Source of the DNA: RBC101 sp052387735
GTDB lineage: Bacteria > Gemmatimonadota > Gemmatimonadetes > Gemmatimonadales > Gemmatimonadaceae
Length of the DNA: 12,806 nucleotides
Reading direction: 5' to 3'
NCBI GenBank assembly: GCA_052387735.1
Contig: JBQTIW010000336.1
Coordinates: 1 to 12,806 of the forward strand
Shown here piece after piece: positions 6,559 to 12,806 of this stretch (positions are counted from its first letter, which is position 1; each line of letters starts with the position of its first letter). Under the pieces are notes generated by a model. It searched no databases. It saw only the letters and a program-made list of their open reading frames with translations, and was not told the origin of the DNA. A program made the translations under genes and the position numbers.

Positions 6559-6858
6559 ATGGGACAACGCAAACGACGTCGAAGGCAGTTCAGCACCATC
6601 GCGCCGATCCACGACGCGGCGATCCGTTGCTCGGCCAGGGCTCTGGCCGCAGGCGATCGGGATTTGCAGGACGACCTGGTACAGGAAGGGCTACTCGCGA
6701 TCTGGAAGCTCGACCCGGCAGTGCTGTCGCGCGCCAGAAATCCACGACAGTACGTCTACAGAACCATCGTGCGCGCCCAGCTCATGTTTTGCCGGCAGAA
6801 CGACCGCCACGTCGGGCGATGTGTGTCGATGAACATCTCGCTACCCAGAGGTGCCTAG
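6559..6858 (+). CDS. Small sigma-70 region 2-like protein (no region 4)
   Basis: 99 aa. After a basic N-terminus (MGQRKRRRRQ), residues 18-80 match sigma-70 region 2: ARALAAGDRDLQDDLVQEGL contains the DLxQEG signature of region 2.2, the core-polymerase contact, followed by LLAIWKLDP and NPRQYVYRTIVRAQLMFCRQ in place of the promoter-melting helices 2.3-2.4. ECF sigma factors are usually 170-200 aa with a C-terminal region 4 that reads the -35 element. Here the frame stops after region 2, and the following frame encodes something else, so region 4 is absent. It could be a minimal sigma-like regulator, a polymerase-binding decoy, or a remnant of a mobile element. No Shine-Dalgarno is visible upstream and no alternative start lies nearby in frame. 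It overlaps the next gene by one base (TAGTG). Confidence 0.7.
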   Translation: MGQRKRRRRQFSTIAPIHDAAIRCSARALAAGDRDLQDDLVQEGLLAIWKLDPAVLSRARNPRQYVYRTIVRAQLMFCRQNDRHVGRCVSMNISLPRGA

Positions 6859-7400
6859 TGCCGCTCTCACCCGCGTTGTTCCTCTCCGCGGTGCATGCCC
6901 TCGCCGGGACGGGATCGTCGGAGGCGTGGCAGGACAAGGCGCCCGGTGCATCGCCGGAGTGTGAACTGATTCATCGGGCGGGGTGGTCGTCGCACTACAA
7001 TCCGCGCTCTGGAGTATCGGAGTGGCCGATTCCGCGGCCCGGGGACGTGGAAGACTTGCGCGCGTTCGCGCGGGTGACGGGCGTGGTGCAGGAGGTGCCG
7101 ATGGCGGGGGACCTGTACCTCTGTGAGCAGAAGCCGGCTGCGATCGCCCAGGCGGGCGTGGTGATCCAGGTGCTCAGTGGCACATCCATGCCAAATGCAC
7201 GTTTCCATCGATGCGAGATTGTCTACGGGACAGGGGAGGGTGCGCGAATCCTGGTGATAGCGCGGTCCAAGCGATGGTTTTCGCTGGCGGCCGGGGATCG
7301 GTTCATTCGATGGGTGGATCTGGATCCGGTGCGGAGACGGATCACGCCTGATGAGTATCGCGGTCGGCGCCGAGGACGGGGGAGGTTTGATCGCAAATGA
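6858..7400 (+). CDS. CHAP/NlpC-P60-like protein, apparently without catalytic residues
   Basis: 180 aa from GTG 6858, which overlaps the upstream stop by one base; AGAGG (6846-6850) lies seven bases before it, so translation is probably coupled. I recall the same order of elements in CHAP/NlpC-P60-type peptidoglycan peptidases: a GWxSHYxxRSGxSxWPxPRxGD segment (about residues 42-64), GDLYL (near 91), AxAGVVIQVL (about 100-111), a CxxxYGTGE stretch, and GDRFIRWVDLDP near the end. In active relatives I expect a His in the HxGIV position and EGNT-like residues later; here they read QAGVV and YGTGE. The N-terminal region that would carry the nucleophilic Cys also looks missing. So the fold is probable and catalysis doubtful. 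The N-terminus is mildly hydrophobic (SPALFLSAVHALAG) but lacks a basic signal-peptide start. The link to the sigma-like gene is by overlap only. Confidence 0.55.
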   Translation: MPLSPALFLSAVHALAGTGSSEAWQDKAPGASPECELIHRAGWSSHYNPRSGVSEWPIPRPGDVEDLRAFARVTGVVQEVPMAGDLYLCEQKPAAIAQAGVVIQVLSGTSMPNARFHRCEIVYGTGEGARILVIARSKRWFSLAAGDRFIRWVDLDPVRRRITPDEYRGRRRGRGRFDRK

Positions 7401-7479
7401 CCGCGCACGAGAACGGAGTTGGCGCTCTCGGACCTTGAGCTCCGCACCGTTCCGCTCCAGCGTCAGGAACGTGGGTGGC

Positions 7480-7881
7480 TTACACCTTGAGCTTCTTCGC
7501 TCGCAGCTCGGTGATCCGCGCCTTCACGAGCCGGCGCAGAAGCGCTGACGGCAGCGGCTGGTCGAGTGGAAAGCGAATCGTACCCTTCGACGTCTCGTAT
7601 CCCTCGATCTCTTTCGCATGGGCGCGCTTGGACGCATCGCTCAGCGGGTAGAGGCTGGTGTGGTGTTTCCAGGCCGCGTACCAGACCAGCATACTCCTAT
7701 CGAGTCGCACAGCCGGGATGCCGTAGCTGAAACCATCGATGACGCCCGGAGCCGCCGCGCGAATGACCTCCCGCATCTGCTTGAGCCGCCGGCGAGCATC
7801 AGGCGGCAATGCCGCCAGGTAGGCTCGCACTTGCGTGCCTTCCTGCTTGGTCTTGCCTTTTGATGACGAAGAAGATGCCAT
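7480..7881 (-). CDS. DUF1801 / YdhG-like (frataxin-like fold) protein
   Basis: 133 aa. After a Ser/Lys-rich tail (MASSSSSKGKTKQEG) the body fits DUF1801: VRAYLAALPPDARRRLKQMR, VIRAAAPGVIDGFSYGIPAV, then LVWYAAWKHHTSLYP, and SKGTIRFPLDQPLP, which is the hallmark SKGTIRFPxxxPLP segment, followed by a C-terminal helix (LLRRLVKARITEL). Bacillus relatives (YdhG/Fra) act as iron chaperones for Fe-S or haem assembly; many other members have no assigned role, so iron handling here is only a family-based possibility. It is soluble and cytoplasmic, with no signal. The ribosome site is weak (GGAC). It stands alone, facing the CHAP-like gene with 79 bases between their stops. Confidence 0.85.
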   Translation of the reverse strand: MASSSSSKGKTKQEGTQVRAYLAALPPDARRRLKQMREVIRAAAPGVIDGFSYGIPAVRLDRSMLVWYAAWKHHTSLYPLSDASKRAHAKEIEGYETSKGTIRFPLDQPLPSALLRRLVKARITELRAKKLKV

Positions 7882-7926
7882 AGTCAGGTCCAGTCTGGAG
7901 GTTTCGGTGACGCAGTACGACGCGTC

Positions 7927-8112
7927 TCAGTTCACGCGAACTGCCGTCTGCCCGCCGAGATTCAGCGTCACACCACGCCCCGACGCATCGCGGGTGAACA
8001 TAACAGTGAAACCCGACAACGCGAAGAACGTGTCTGCCGAGGCGGGGAAGATGTCGAACTTCGGCACGAAGGGCTTGGCCTCGAGCGTCAGCATCTCAAG
8101 CTTGGCAGCTCA
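7927..8112 (-). pseudogene. C-terminal remnant, DUF3471-like tail of a serine hydrolase (beta-lactamase family)
   Basis: The minus strand has an open frame between stops at 8110-8112 and 7927-7929. From ATG 8094 it encodes 55 aa, including EAKPFVPKFDIFPAS, DTFFALSGFTVMFTRDASG and VTLNLGGQTAVRVN. This matches the C-terminal beta-rich tail found after class C beta-lactamase-like serine hydrolases and in DUF3471: LFPxxxxxFF, then FxRDxxGxVxxLxLxxGG. The hydrolase body is absent; upstream there is only a stop and then the repeat region. There is no ribosome site at the ATG. It is best read as the end of a deleted gene. The family call is from memory of the motif and is moderate. Confidence 0.45.
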
Positions 8113-8151
8113 GGATCCGACATAGGGCGCACGTACGCGATTTCTGTGCAT

Positions 8152-8168
8152 CTCCGCGCCTCCGCGTG
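8152..8168. repeat. Shortened copy of the CTCCGCG repeat
   Basis: CTCCGCGCCTCCGCGTG, followed by AA, matches the two ends of the right arm at 3926-3950 with the middle unit missing. Both copies are followed by TGCTGTTG within about 25 bases, suggesting common origin. It lies between the hydrolase remnant and the SusC promoter region. Confidence 0.5.
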
Positions 8169-8245
8169 AACTGCTGTTGTCGCAGGTCGCCCGCGCTACA
8201 CATGAAGGGTGGGGAATAAGCCATAGCACGATGGCGAAGCGGCCC

Positions 8246-8274
8246 TTGACGTTATCCGGCGCTCATTTCATGCT
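8246..8274 (+). promoter_or_regulatory. Candidate sigma-70-type promoter for the SusC/SusD operon
   Basis: TTGACG (8246-8251, five of six to the -35 consensus), a 17-base spacer, then CATGCT (8269-8274, three of six to the -10). This would leave a leader of about 75-80 bases before ATG 8359. The -10 is poor, and promoter consensus in this phylum is uncertain. Confidence 0.3.
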
Positions 8275-8348
8275 CTCTCCACTTTCCTCGCCTCGCGCGA
8301 GAAGGGCGCTGTGCCTCCGATCGCGCGGGCTGTCCGGCTACGTCTGCC

Positions 8349-8353
8349 AGGAG
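8349..8353 (+). promoter_or_regulatory. Shine-Dalgarno AGGAG for the SusC-like gene
   Basis: AGGAG lies five bases before ATG 8359. It selects this ATG over the in-frame GTG at 8311, which would put extra residues ahead of the signal peptide. Confidence 0.7.
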
Positions 8354-8358
8354 CGTCC

Positions 8359-11300
8359 ATGACCCACCGACTCGTCCTCAGTCGATTGCTGCTTCCACTC
8401 GCCTCCATGGTGTGGGCCGGAACGACGGCGGCCCAGACCGGCGGCGCGACGATCAGGGGGCAGGTAGTCGATTCCGCATCTCAACGACCGCTTGCAGGCG
8501 CCGAAGTCACCATCGCCGCCGACGGCGCCAGCGGCGCCCTGCGTGGTGCACGAACGGCCGAGAACGGCCAGTACTCCATCACCGGCGTCCCGGCAGGCAC
8601 CACCGACCTCCGCGTGCGCATCGTAGGCTACGGCCCGCAGCAGCGGCGCCTCACCGTGCGCGATGGCGAAACGGTGACCGCGGACTTCGTGCTGGCGCAA
8701 CGCACCATGCAGCTCGATCAGGTGGTCGTCACGGGCACCGGCGGCGTGACGCAACGGCGCGCGGTCGGCAACGTCATCGAAACGCTCAACGCGACCGATG
8801 TGCTCGCGATTGCCCCCGCGCGCAGCGTGGAGCAGCTCATTGGCGCCCGCACGTCCGGGCTGATCGTCCTCCCTGCCACGGGACAGGTCGGCACCGGCGC
8901 GCAACTTCGTGTGCGCGGCGTGAGCAGCCTCTCGTTGAGCAACGAACCGCTCATCTACATCGATGGCGTCCGCATGGATGCCAACACCTCGCGCGGTCCC
9001 AACCAACGCGGTGGCGCCGGAGCCAGTCGGCTCAACGACGTGAACCCGCAGGACATCGAGAGTATCGAGGTCATCAAGGGACCGGCAGCGTCCACGCTGT
9101 ACGGCACCGAGGCATCGAACGGGGTGATCCAGATCATCACCAAGCGCGGCAAGAGCGGCAAGACGACCTTCGACGTCAGCACGCGTCAGGGCACGAACTG
9201 GCTGGCCAACCCCGAGGGGCGCGCAGGGCTGCTCTATGGCCGGGTCCCCGCCACGGGCGAGGTGATCAGCTTCAACCTGTACAAGCACGAAATCGAGAAC
9301 GGCAAGGGACCGATCTTCACCAATGGGCGGAACCAGGGATACAACGCCAGTCTGAATGGCGGAACGGACGCGAACCGGTACTACATGTCGGCGGCCTGGG
9401 ATGACGACGTTGGGGTCGTTTCGCACAACTGGGACAAGAAGTTCACCGGGCGGGCGAGCACGGACGTGCTGGCGACGAAGACGCTGCGCTTTCAGGCGAG
9501 CATCGGTCATATCCGCGATCGGATCAGGCTCGCGCAGCAGGCGATCGACATCGATCCGTTCAGTAATCTCGTGTGGGGCACGCCGCTCACGACCAACACC
9601 GGCAAGCGAGGCTTTGGCTTCTCGCCGCCGGAAGAGTGGTCGACCGCCGAGAGCCACGCCGACAACGACCGGACGACCGCCAGCCTGACCGCGCTGTTCA
9701 CGCCGAGGGAATGGTTTACCCATCGGCTGGTGACGGGACTCGACGTCAGCGCCGAGAACAACTGGACACTCTACCCGCGTCAGCCGTTAGGCAGTCTCGA
9801 CTTTCTGGGCCAGAACGGCCTGGGGTCCAAGAACGCGGCGCGGGCCAGCCGCAGCTTCCTCACCCTCGACTATGCCGGATCGCTCAAGTACGGCTGGGGC
9901 GAGGCGTGGCGGTTCACGAGCTCCGTGGGTCTCCAGCACTACCGGAGCGAGTTGAGCACCATCGGCGCGACCGGGTCGACATTCCCGGCCGGCCCCATCA
10001 CCACGGTGAGCGGCGGCGCCACGCGGAGCGGGACCGAGGACTACCTCGCGAATGCCACCGTCGGGATGTTCGGCCAGCAGGAAGTGGCGTGGAAGAACCG
10101 GGTGTTCCTCACGGCCGCTCTGCGCGGCGACGACAACAGTGCCTTCGGCAAGGATTTCTCCGCGGCGTATTACCCCAAGCTGAGCGGCTCATGGGTGGTC
10201 AGCGATGAATCCTGGTTCAAGCTCCCCGGTGTGGAGAGCTTCCGCCTGCGCGCCGCGCTCGGTGCGGCGGGCACCCAGCCGGGAAGTTTCGACGCAGCAC
10301 GGCTCTACGATCCCACGGTAGGGTATCAGAACAACCCCGGGCTCGTGCCAGGGTCGTATGGCAACCCACAGCTCAAACCGGAACGCAGTCAGGAGTTGGA
10401 GCTCGGGTTCGAGACGACGCTGCTCCAGGGCCGGGGCGACCTCTCCTATACCCACTACTCCCGCAAGATCACCGACGCCATCGTCAACTCGCCCATCGCT
10501 CCCTCGGTGGGATTCCCCGGCTCGCAGGTCATCAACATCGGCCGCGTGACCGGGTGGGGCGACGAACTGTCGGTCAACTTCCGCGTGTTTGAAGGCCGCA
10601 AGGTAGCCTGGGAAGTGGGATCGCAGCTCGCGTCGAACGGCAACCGCATCGACGACATGGGGGGCACGAAGTTCCTCACGGTCGGTGGTGGCGGCCAGGC
10701 CCAGAATCGCGTCGGCTTCTCCATCGCCGATTTCTTCATGTACCGCGTCCGTTCGGCCAAGCTCGATGGGGCCGGAGCGGTGACGCAGTCGATCTGCGAT
10801 GGTGGTACCGGCAAGGCCGGGTTGGAGATGGGTGGCCCGGACGTGGCCTGCTCGGTCGCTCCCCGTGTGTTGTGGGGCCACTCGCAGCCGACCTGGCAGG
10901 CCGGCGTCAGTTCCACGGTGACCCTGTTCAACAACGTGCGGCTGTATGCTCGGGTCGATGGCAACGGTGGCCATCTCCAGTCGAACACCGAGATCCGCGC
11001 GTTGCACAACCAGGGCTCGACCAGGGCGGTCATCATGCGCGATGACCCGTTCCTGCAGGTCTATCGCGCGATCGAGGCGGACGCTCCCGGCACGTACAAG
11101 GCAGGGTTCCTGCGCCTGCGGGAGGTGTCGGCGAGTTACGCGATTGGGACGAAGCTGGCCCGAATGATCGGCGCCACCTCGGGCTCCCTGAGCGTTGCCG
11201 GTCGCAATCTCTCGATGCTCTGGACTGCTCAACACGGGTGGAGCACGCCGCGTGACGGCCAGATCAACGTCGACATCGCGGGGCAGCACGTGTGGGATCC

Positions 11301-11394
11301 GGAGATCCGGGCGGTGGGCCAGCTCTCCAACGGCTATCAGACGATCATGCCGCCCACCGCGAGCTTCGTGACGACGCTCCGCCTCACCTTCTGA
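8359..11394 (+). CDS. SusC/RagA-like TonB-dependent outer-membrane transporter
   Basis: 1011 aa. The signal peptide MTHRLVLSRLLLPLASMVWA ends near TTAAQ (residue 26). Residues about 30-113 form a carboxypeptidase-like regulatory domain (IRGQVVDSASQRPLAGAEV; GQYSITGVPAGTTDLRVRIV), the SusC-type N-terminal extension. LDQVVVTGT (119-127) follows at the TonB-box position. The plug domain spans about 140-255: LRVRGVSSLSLSNEPLIYID, IESIEVIKGPAASTLYGTEA and GVIQIITKRG. The rest is a 22-strand-type barrel ending in an aromatic residue (TTLRLTF), as outer-membrane proteins do. TonB-ExbBD energy would open the barrel to import a substrate delivered by the partner lipoprotein. Length is at the usual 1000-1100. 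The partner gene starts 13 bases downstream. The substrate is unknown: glycans are classical, but peptides and other molecules are also imported by this class. Large minus-strand frames inside it are shadows. Confidence 0.95.
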   Translation: MTHRLVLSRLLLPLASMVWAGTTAAQTGGATIRGQVVDSASQRPLAGAEVTIAADGASGALRGARTAENGQYSITGVPAGTTDLRVRIVGYGPQQRRLTVRDGETVTADFVLAQRTMQLDQVVVTGTGGVTQRRAVGNVIETLNATDVLAIAPARSVEQLIGARTSGLIVLPATGQVGTGAQLRVRGVSSLSLSNEPLIYIDGVRMDANTSRGPNQRGGAGASRLNDVNPQDIESIEVIKGPAASTLYGTEASNGVIQIITKRGKSGKTTFDVSTRQGTNWLANPEGRAGLLYGRVPATGEVISFNLYKHEIENGKGPIFTNGRNQGYNASLNGGTDANRYYMSAAWDDDVGVVSHNWDKKFTGRASTDVLATKTLRFQASIGHIRDRIRLAQQAIDIDPFSNLVWGTPLTTNTGKRGFGFSPPEEWSTAESHADNDRTTASLTALFTPREWFTHRLVTGLDVSAENNWTLYPRQPLGSLDFLGQNGLGSKNAARASRSFLTLDYAGSLKYGWGEAWRFTSSVGLQHYRSELSTIGATGSTFPAGPITTVSGGATRSGTEDYLANATVGMFGQQEVAWKNRVFLTAALRGDDNSAFGKDFSAAYYPKLSGSWVVSDESWFKLPGVESFRLRAALGAAGTQPGSFDAARLYDPTVGYQNNPGLVPGSYGNPQLKPERSQELELGFETTLLQGRGDLSYTHYSRKITDAIVNSPIAPSVGFPGSQVINIGRVTGWGDELSVNFRVFEGRKVAWEVGSQLASNGNRIDDMGGTKFLTVGGGGQAQNRVGFSIADFFMYRVRSAKLDGAGAVTQSICDGGTGKAGLEMGGPDVACSVAPRVLWGHSQPTWQAGVSSTVTLFNNVRLYARVDGNGGHLQSNTEIRALHNQGSTRAVIMRDDPFLQVYRAIEADAPGTYKAGFLRLREVSASYAIGTKLARMIGATSGSLSVAGRNLSMLWTAQHGWSTPRDGQINVDIAGQHVWDPEIRAVGQLSNGYQTIMPPTASFVTTLRLTF

Positions 11395-11407
11395 CGGAGA
11401 CCCTCCA

Positions 11408-12688
11408 ATGACCTCATACATCAAAGACGGGGTGCGGCCGGTACTGAGTCGCCTGGTGCGCGCCATGGTGGCCACATCGCTGGTGACGACCGTTGCCTGT
11501 GACAGCCTGCTCGAAGTGGAGAATCCGGGACGTGTGCCGGCGGAGGCCCTGGCCGATCCGACCCTCGCTCCGGTGCTGCAGGCGGCGGCCCTTCAGCAGG
11601 CGCAGTGCGGGTTCGCGGAATTCGCGGCCACGGCGGGTATGCTCTCGGGCGAGTACCTCTCGGCGAACGGGTTCGTCAACAACCATCCCTGGGAGTGGCG
11701 CGGCATCAACGAGATCAAGAGCTCACCGGGGGGCTGTAACAACGGACGCGCGACGACGTCGATGGGATTCTACACGCCGTTGCAGCAAGCCCGCTTCCAG
11801 CTCGACGACCTGGCGGCTCGACTCGCCGACTTCACGGACACGCAGGTACCTAACCGCCAAAGGATGCTAGCCGAGATGGCGGCGTACGGCGGGTATGCGC
11901 ACACCCTGCTGGGCGAAGGGATGTGCGAGATGGCGATCAACAATGGGCCGAAGATGACCTCGGCCGAGGTGTGGGCGATTGCCGAGCAGCGCTTCACGAC
12001 GGCGATCACGATCGCGACGGCGATCAACGATGCCAGCTTGCGCAACATGGCCACCGTGGGACGCGCACGTGTGCGGCTCGACCTGAACAACCTGACGGGA
12101 GCCGCAGCCGACGCGGCCCTGGTTCCGGCGGGCTTCGTACGCAACGCCGAGTTCTCGGAGACGACCCCGACCCGTGAGAATCGTATCTACAACCTCACGG
12201 TGCGCACCGACAACCTCTCGGTTGGCCCTGACTACCGCAACCTCACGGTGAACGGCGTTCCCGACCCGCGAGTGAGGGTCACGGACATGAGACGTGTGGG
12301 GCCGGACAACGTGACCCCGATCTGGCAGCAGCAAAAGTTCACGGGGAGTGGCGCGGTGCCGCTTCCCATCGCGTCCTACGCCGAGGCGCAGTTGATCCTG
12401 GCCGAGGCATCCGGGGGGGCGGCGGCGATCGCCGCCATCAATCGCGTGCGGGCGCTTGCAAACGTCGCTCCCATGGCGACCCCGCCGGCCGGCACGGACA
12501 TCACGGCGCTGGTCATCGAGGAGCGCCGCCGCCAGCTGTTCAGCGAAGGACATCGGTACGTCGACATGCTTCGGAAGAAGCTGCCGTTCACGACCGGCGT
12601 GAATCGCAAGGGGCAGAACATCAGCAACCTGACGTGCGTTCCGCTGCCCGATGTGGAGACGCGCAATAACCCGAACTTCAAGCCCTGA
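11408..12688 (+). CDS. SusD/RagB-like nutrient-binding outer-membrane lipoprotein
   Basis: 426 aa, somewhat shorter than the usual 480-550. GGAGA (11396-11400) lies seven bases before the ATG. The N-terminus has a hydrophobic segment ending in a lipobox, TTVAC, with lipidated Cys31, followed by the family motif LLEVENPG. Helical TPR-like repeats fill the middle. The C-terminal signatures are SYAEAQLILAEASGG (about 321-335) and IEERRRQLFSEGHRYVDMLR (about 369-388), the most conserved part of RagB/SusD. The lipoprotein sits on the cell surface as a lid over the SusC barrel, captures ligand and hands it on. It forms an operon with the upstream transporter. Ligand specificity cannot be inferred, and no hydrolase, sulfatase or anti-sigma gene is adjacent in the window. 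Confidence 0.93.
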   Translation: MTSYIKDGVRPVLSRLVRAMVATSLVTTVACDSLLEVENPGRVPAEALADPTLAPVLQAAALQQAQCGFAEFAATAGMLSGEYLSANGFVNNHPWEWRGINEIKSSPGGCNNGRATTSMGFYTPLQQARFQLDDLAARLADFTDTQVPNRQRMLAEMAAYGGYAHTLLGEGMCEMAINNGPKMTSAEVWAIAEQRFTTAITIATAINDASLRNMATVGRARVRLDLNNLTGAAADAALVPAGFVRNAEFSETTPTRENRIYNLTVRTDNLSVGPDYRNLTVNGVPDPRVRVTDMRRVGPDNVTPIWQQQKFTGSGAVPLPIASYAEAQLILAEASGGAAAIAAINRVRALANVAPMATPPAGTDITALVIEERRRQLFSEGHRYVDMLRKKLPFTTGVNRKGQNISNLTCVPLPDVETRNNPNFKP

Positions 12689-12806
12689 GGAGGGAGATTC
12701 CGCTTTCGTGCAGCGCGAGGCGTGCGGCGGGCGCGGTCGGAAGCGTTTACATGTTGCACGCGGTGTCGCGGTGCCGCGGTGTCGGCGTTGTACGTCTCCG
12801 CCTCGC
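12689..12806. other. Intergenic end of the window
   Basis: No gene is seen. The stretch contains a fourth copy of the 25-bp repeat. No terminator hairpin followed by T's is evident after the SusD-like stop. Confidence 0.5.
12757..12781 (+). repeat. Fourth copy of the 25-bp GC-rich repeat
   Basis: CACGCGGTGTCGCGG and the ten bases after it align to the left arm at 3844-3868 over 25 positions with about four substitutions, each at A/T/C positions of the CGCGG(A/T)G words. It has the same orientation as the left arm. It lies in the gap after the susCD-like operon, so all copies are intergenic. Confidence 0.45.

Noticed and set aside
6365..6832. Plus-strand frame beginning at ATG 6365 behind AGGGAG
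   Set aside because: It runs through the sigma region 2 gene in another frame, has mixed third-position composition and no recognisable domain. A short peptide cannot be excluded but is unsupported.
7835..8125. Plus-strand 96-aa frame
   Set aside because: It is antisense to the DUF1801 start and to the serine-hydrolase remnant, whose minus-strand reading fits a family pattern.
8338..9723. Long minus-strand frame (461 aa) opposite the SusC-like gene
   Set aside because: It is the antisense shadow of a GC-rich coding frame. It is Arg/His/Asp-rich without family pattern, while the plus frame has signal peptide, regulatory domain and plug motifs.
10189..11475. Long minus-strand frame (428 aa) opposite the SusC end and SusD start
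   Set aside because: It is an antisense shadow crossing the junction of two well-supported genes, with low-complexity composition.

Overview
The window looks like a high-GC Gram-negative chromosome, most likely from Gemmatimonadota or a related soil phylum. This is an inference, not a match. It rests on a SusC/SusD-type outer-membrane pair with GC-rich codons, an LpxR-type outer-membrane lipid A deacylase, the N-terminal domain typical of Gemmatimonadota and Acidobacteria Ser/Thr kinases, and a helical hypothetical protein of a kind I associate with these phyla. There are no rRNA or tRNA genes, CRISPR arrays, intact insertion sequences or prophage structural genes.

Layout. Positions 1-1861 (+) hold the 3' end of a papain-fold cysteine protease, then after 7 bases an LpxR-like outer-membrane protein. 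A MATE exporter (1880-3232, -) converges on them. Divergent from it, 3413-3763 (+) encodes only the N-terminal domain of a Ser/Thr kinase, with a good ribosome binding site but no kinase domain. Then comes an intergenic stretch with an inverted pair of a 25-bp GC-rich repeat. On the minus strand follow a DUF2188 mini-gene (4040-4240) and a helical hypothetical protein (4361-5155). The leader of the latter can be drawn as an H-type RNA pseudoknot just upstream of its Shine-Dalgarno sequence.

Positions 5230-6558 contain no gene I can support. The minus strand is purine-rich and has interrupted reading frames that could be a decayed gene. Next is a small overlapping (+) pair: a protein consisting only of sigma-70 region 2 (6559-6858), and a CHAP/NlpC-P60-like protein that seems to lack catalytic residues (6858-7400). 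A DUF1801/YdhG-like protein (7480-7881, -) and a C-terminal gene fragment (7927-8112, -) follow.

The last third (8359-12688, +) is a clean two-gene operon: a TonB-dependent SusC/RagA-type transporter and a SusD/RagB-type surface lipoprotein. Together they would capture and import an unknown substrate across the outer membrane. No degradative enzyme lies beside them here.

The most interesting items are the possible leader pseudoknot at 5182-5229, the dispersed 25-bp repeat family (four copies), the orphan 1.1-kb block, and several stripped-down proteins: a kinase N-terminus without a kinase, a sigma region 2 without region 4, and an apparently inactive peptidase fold. No complete novel defence or mobile system is evident.
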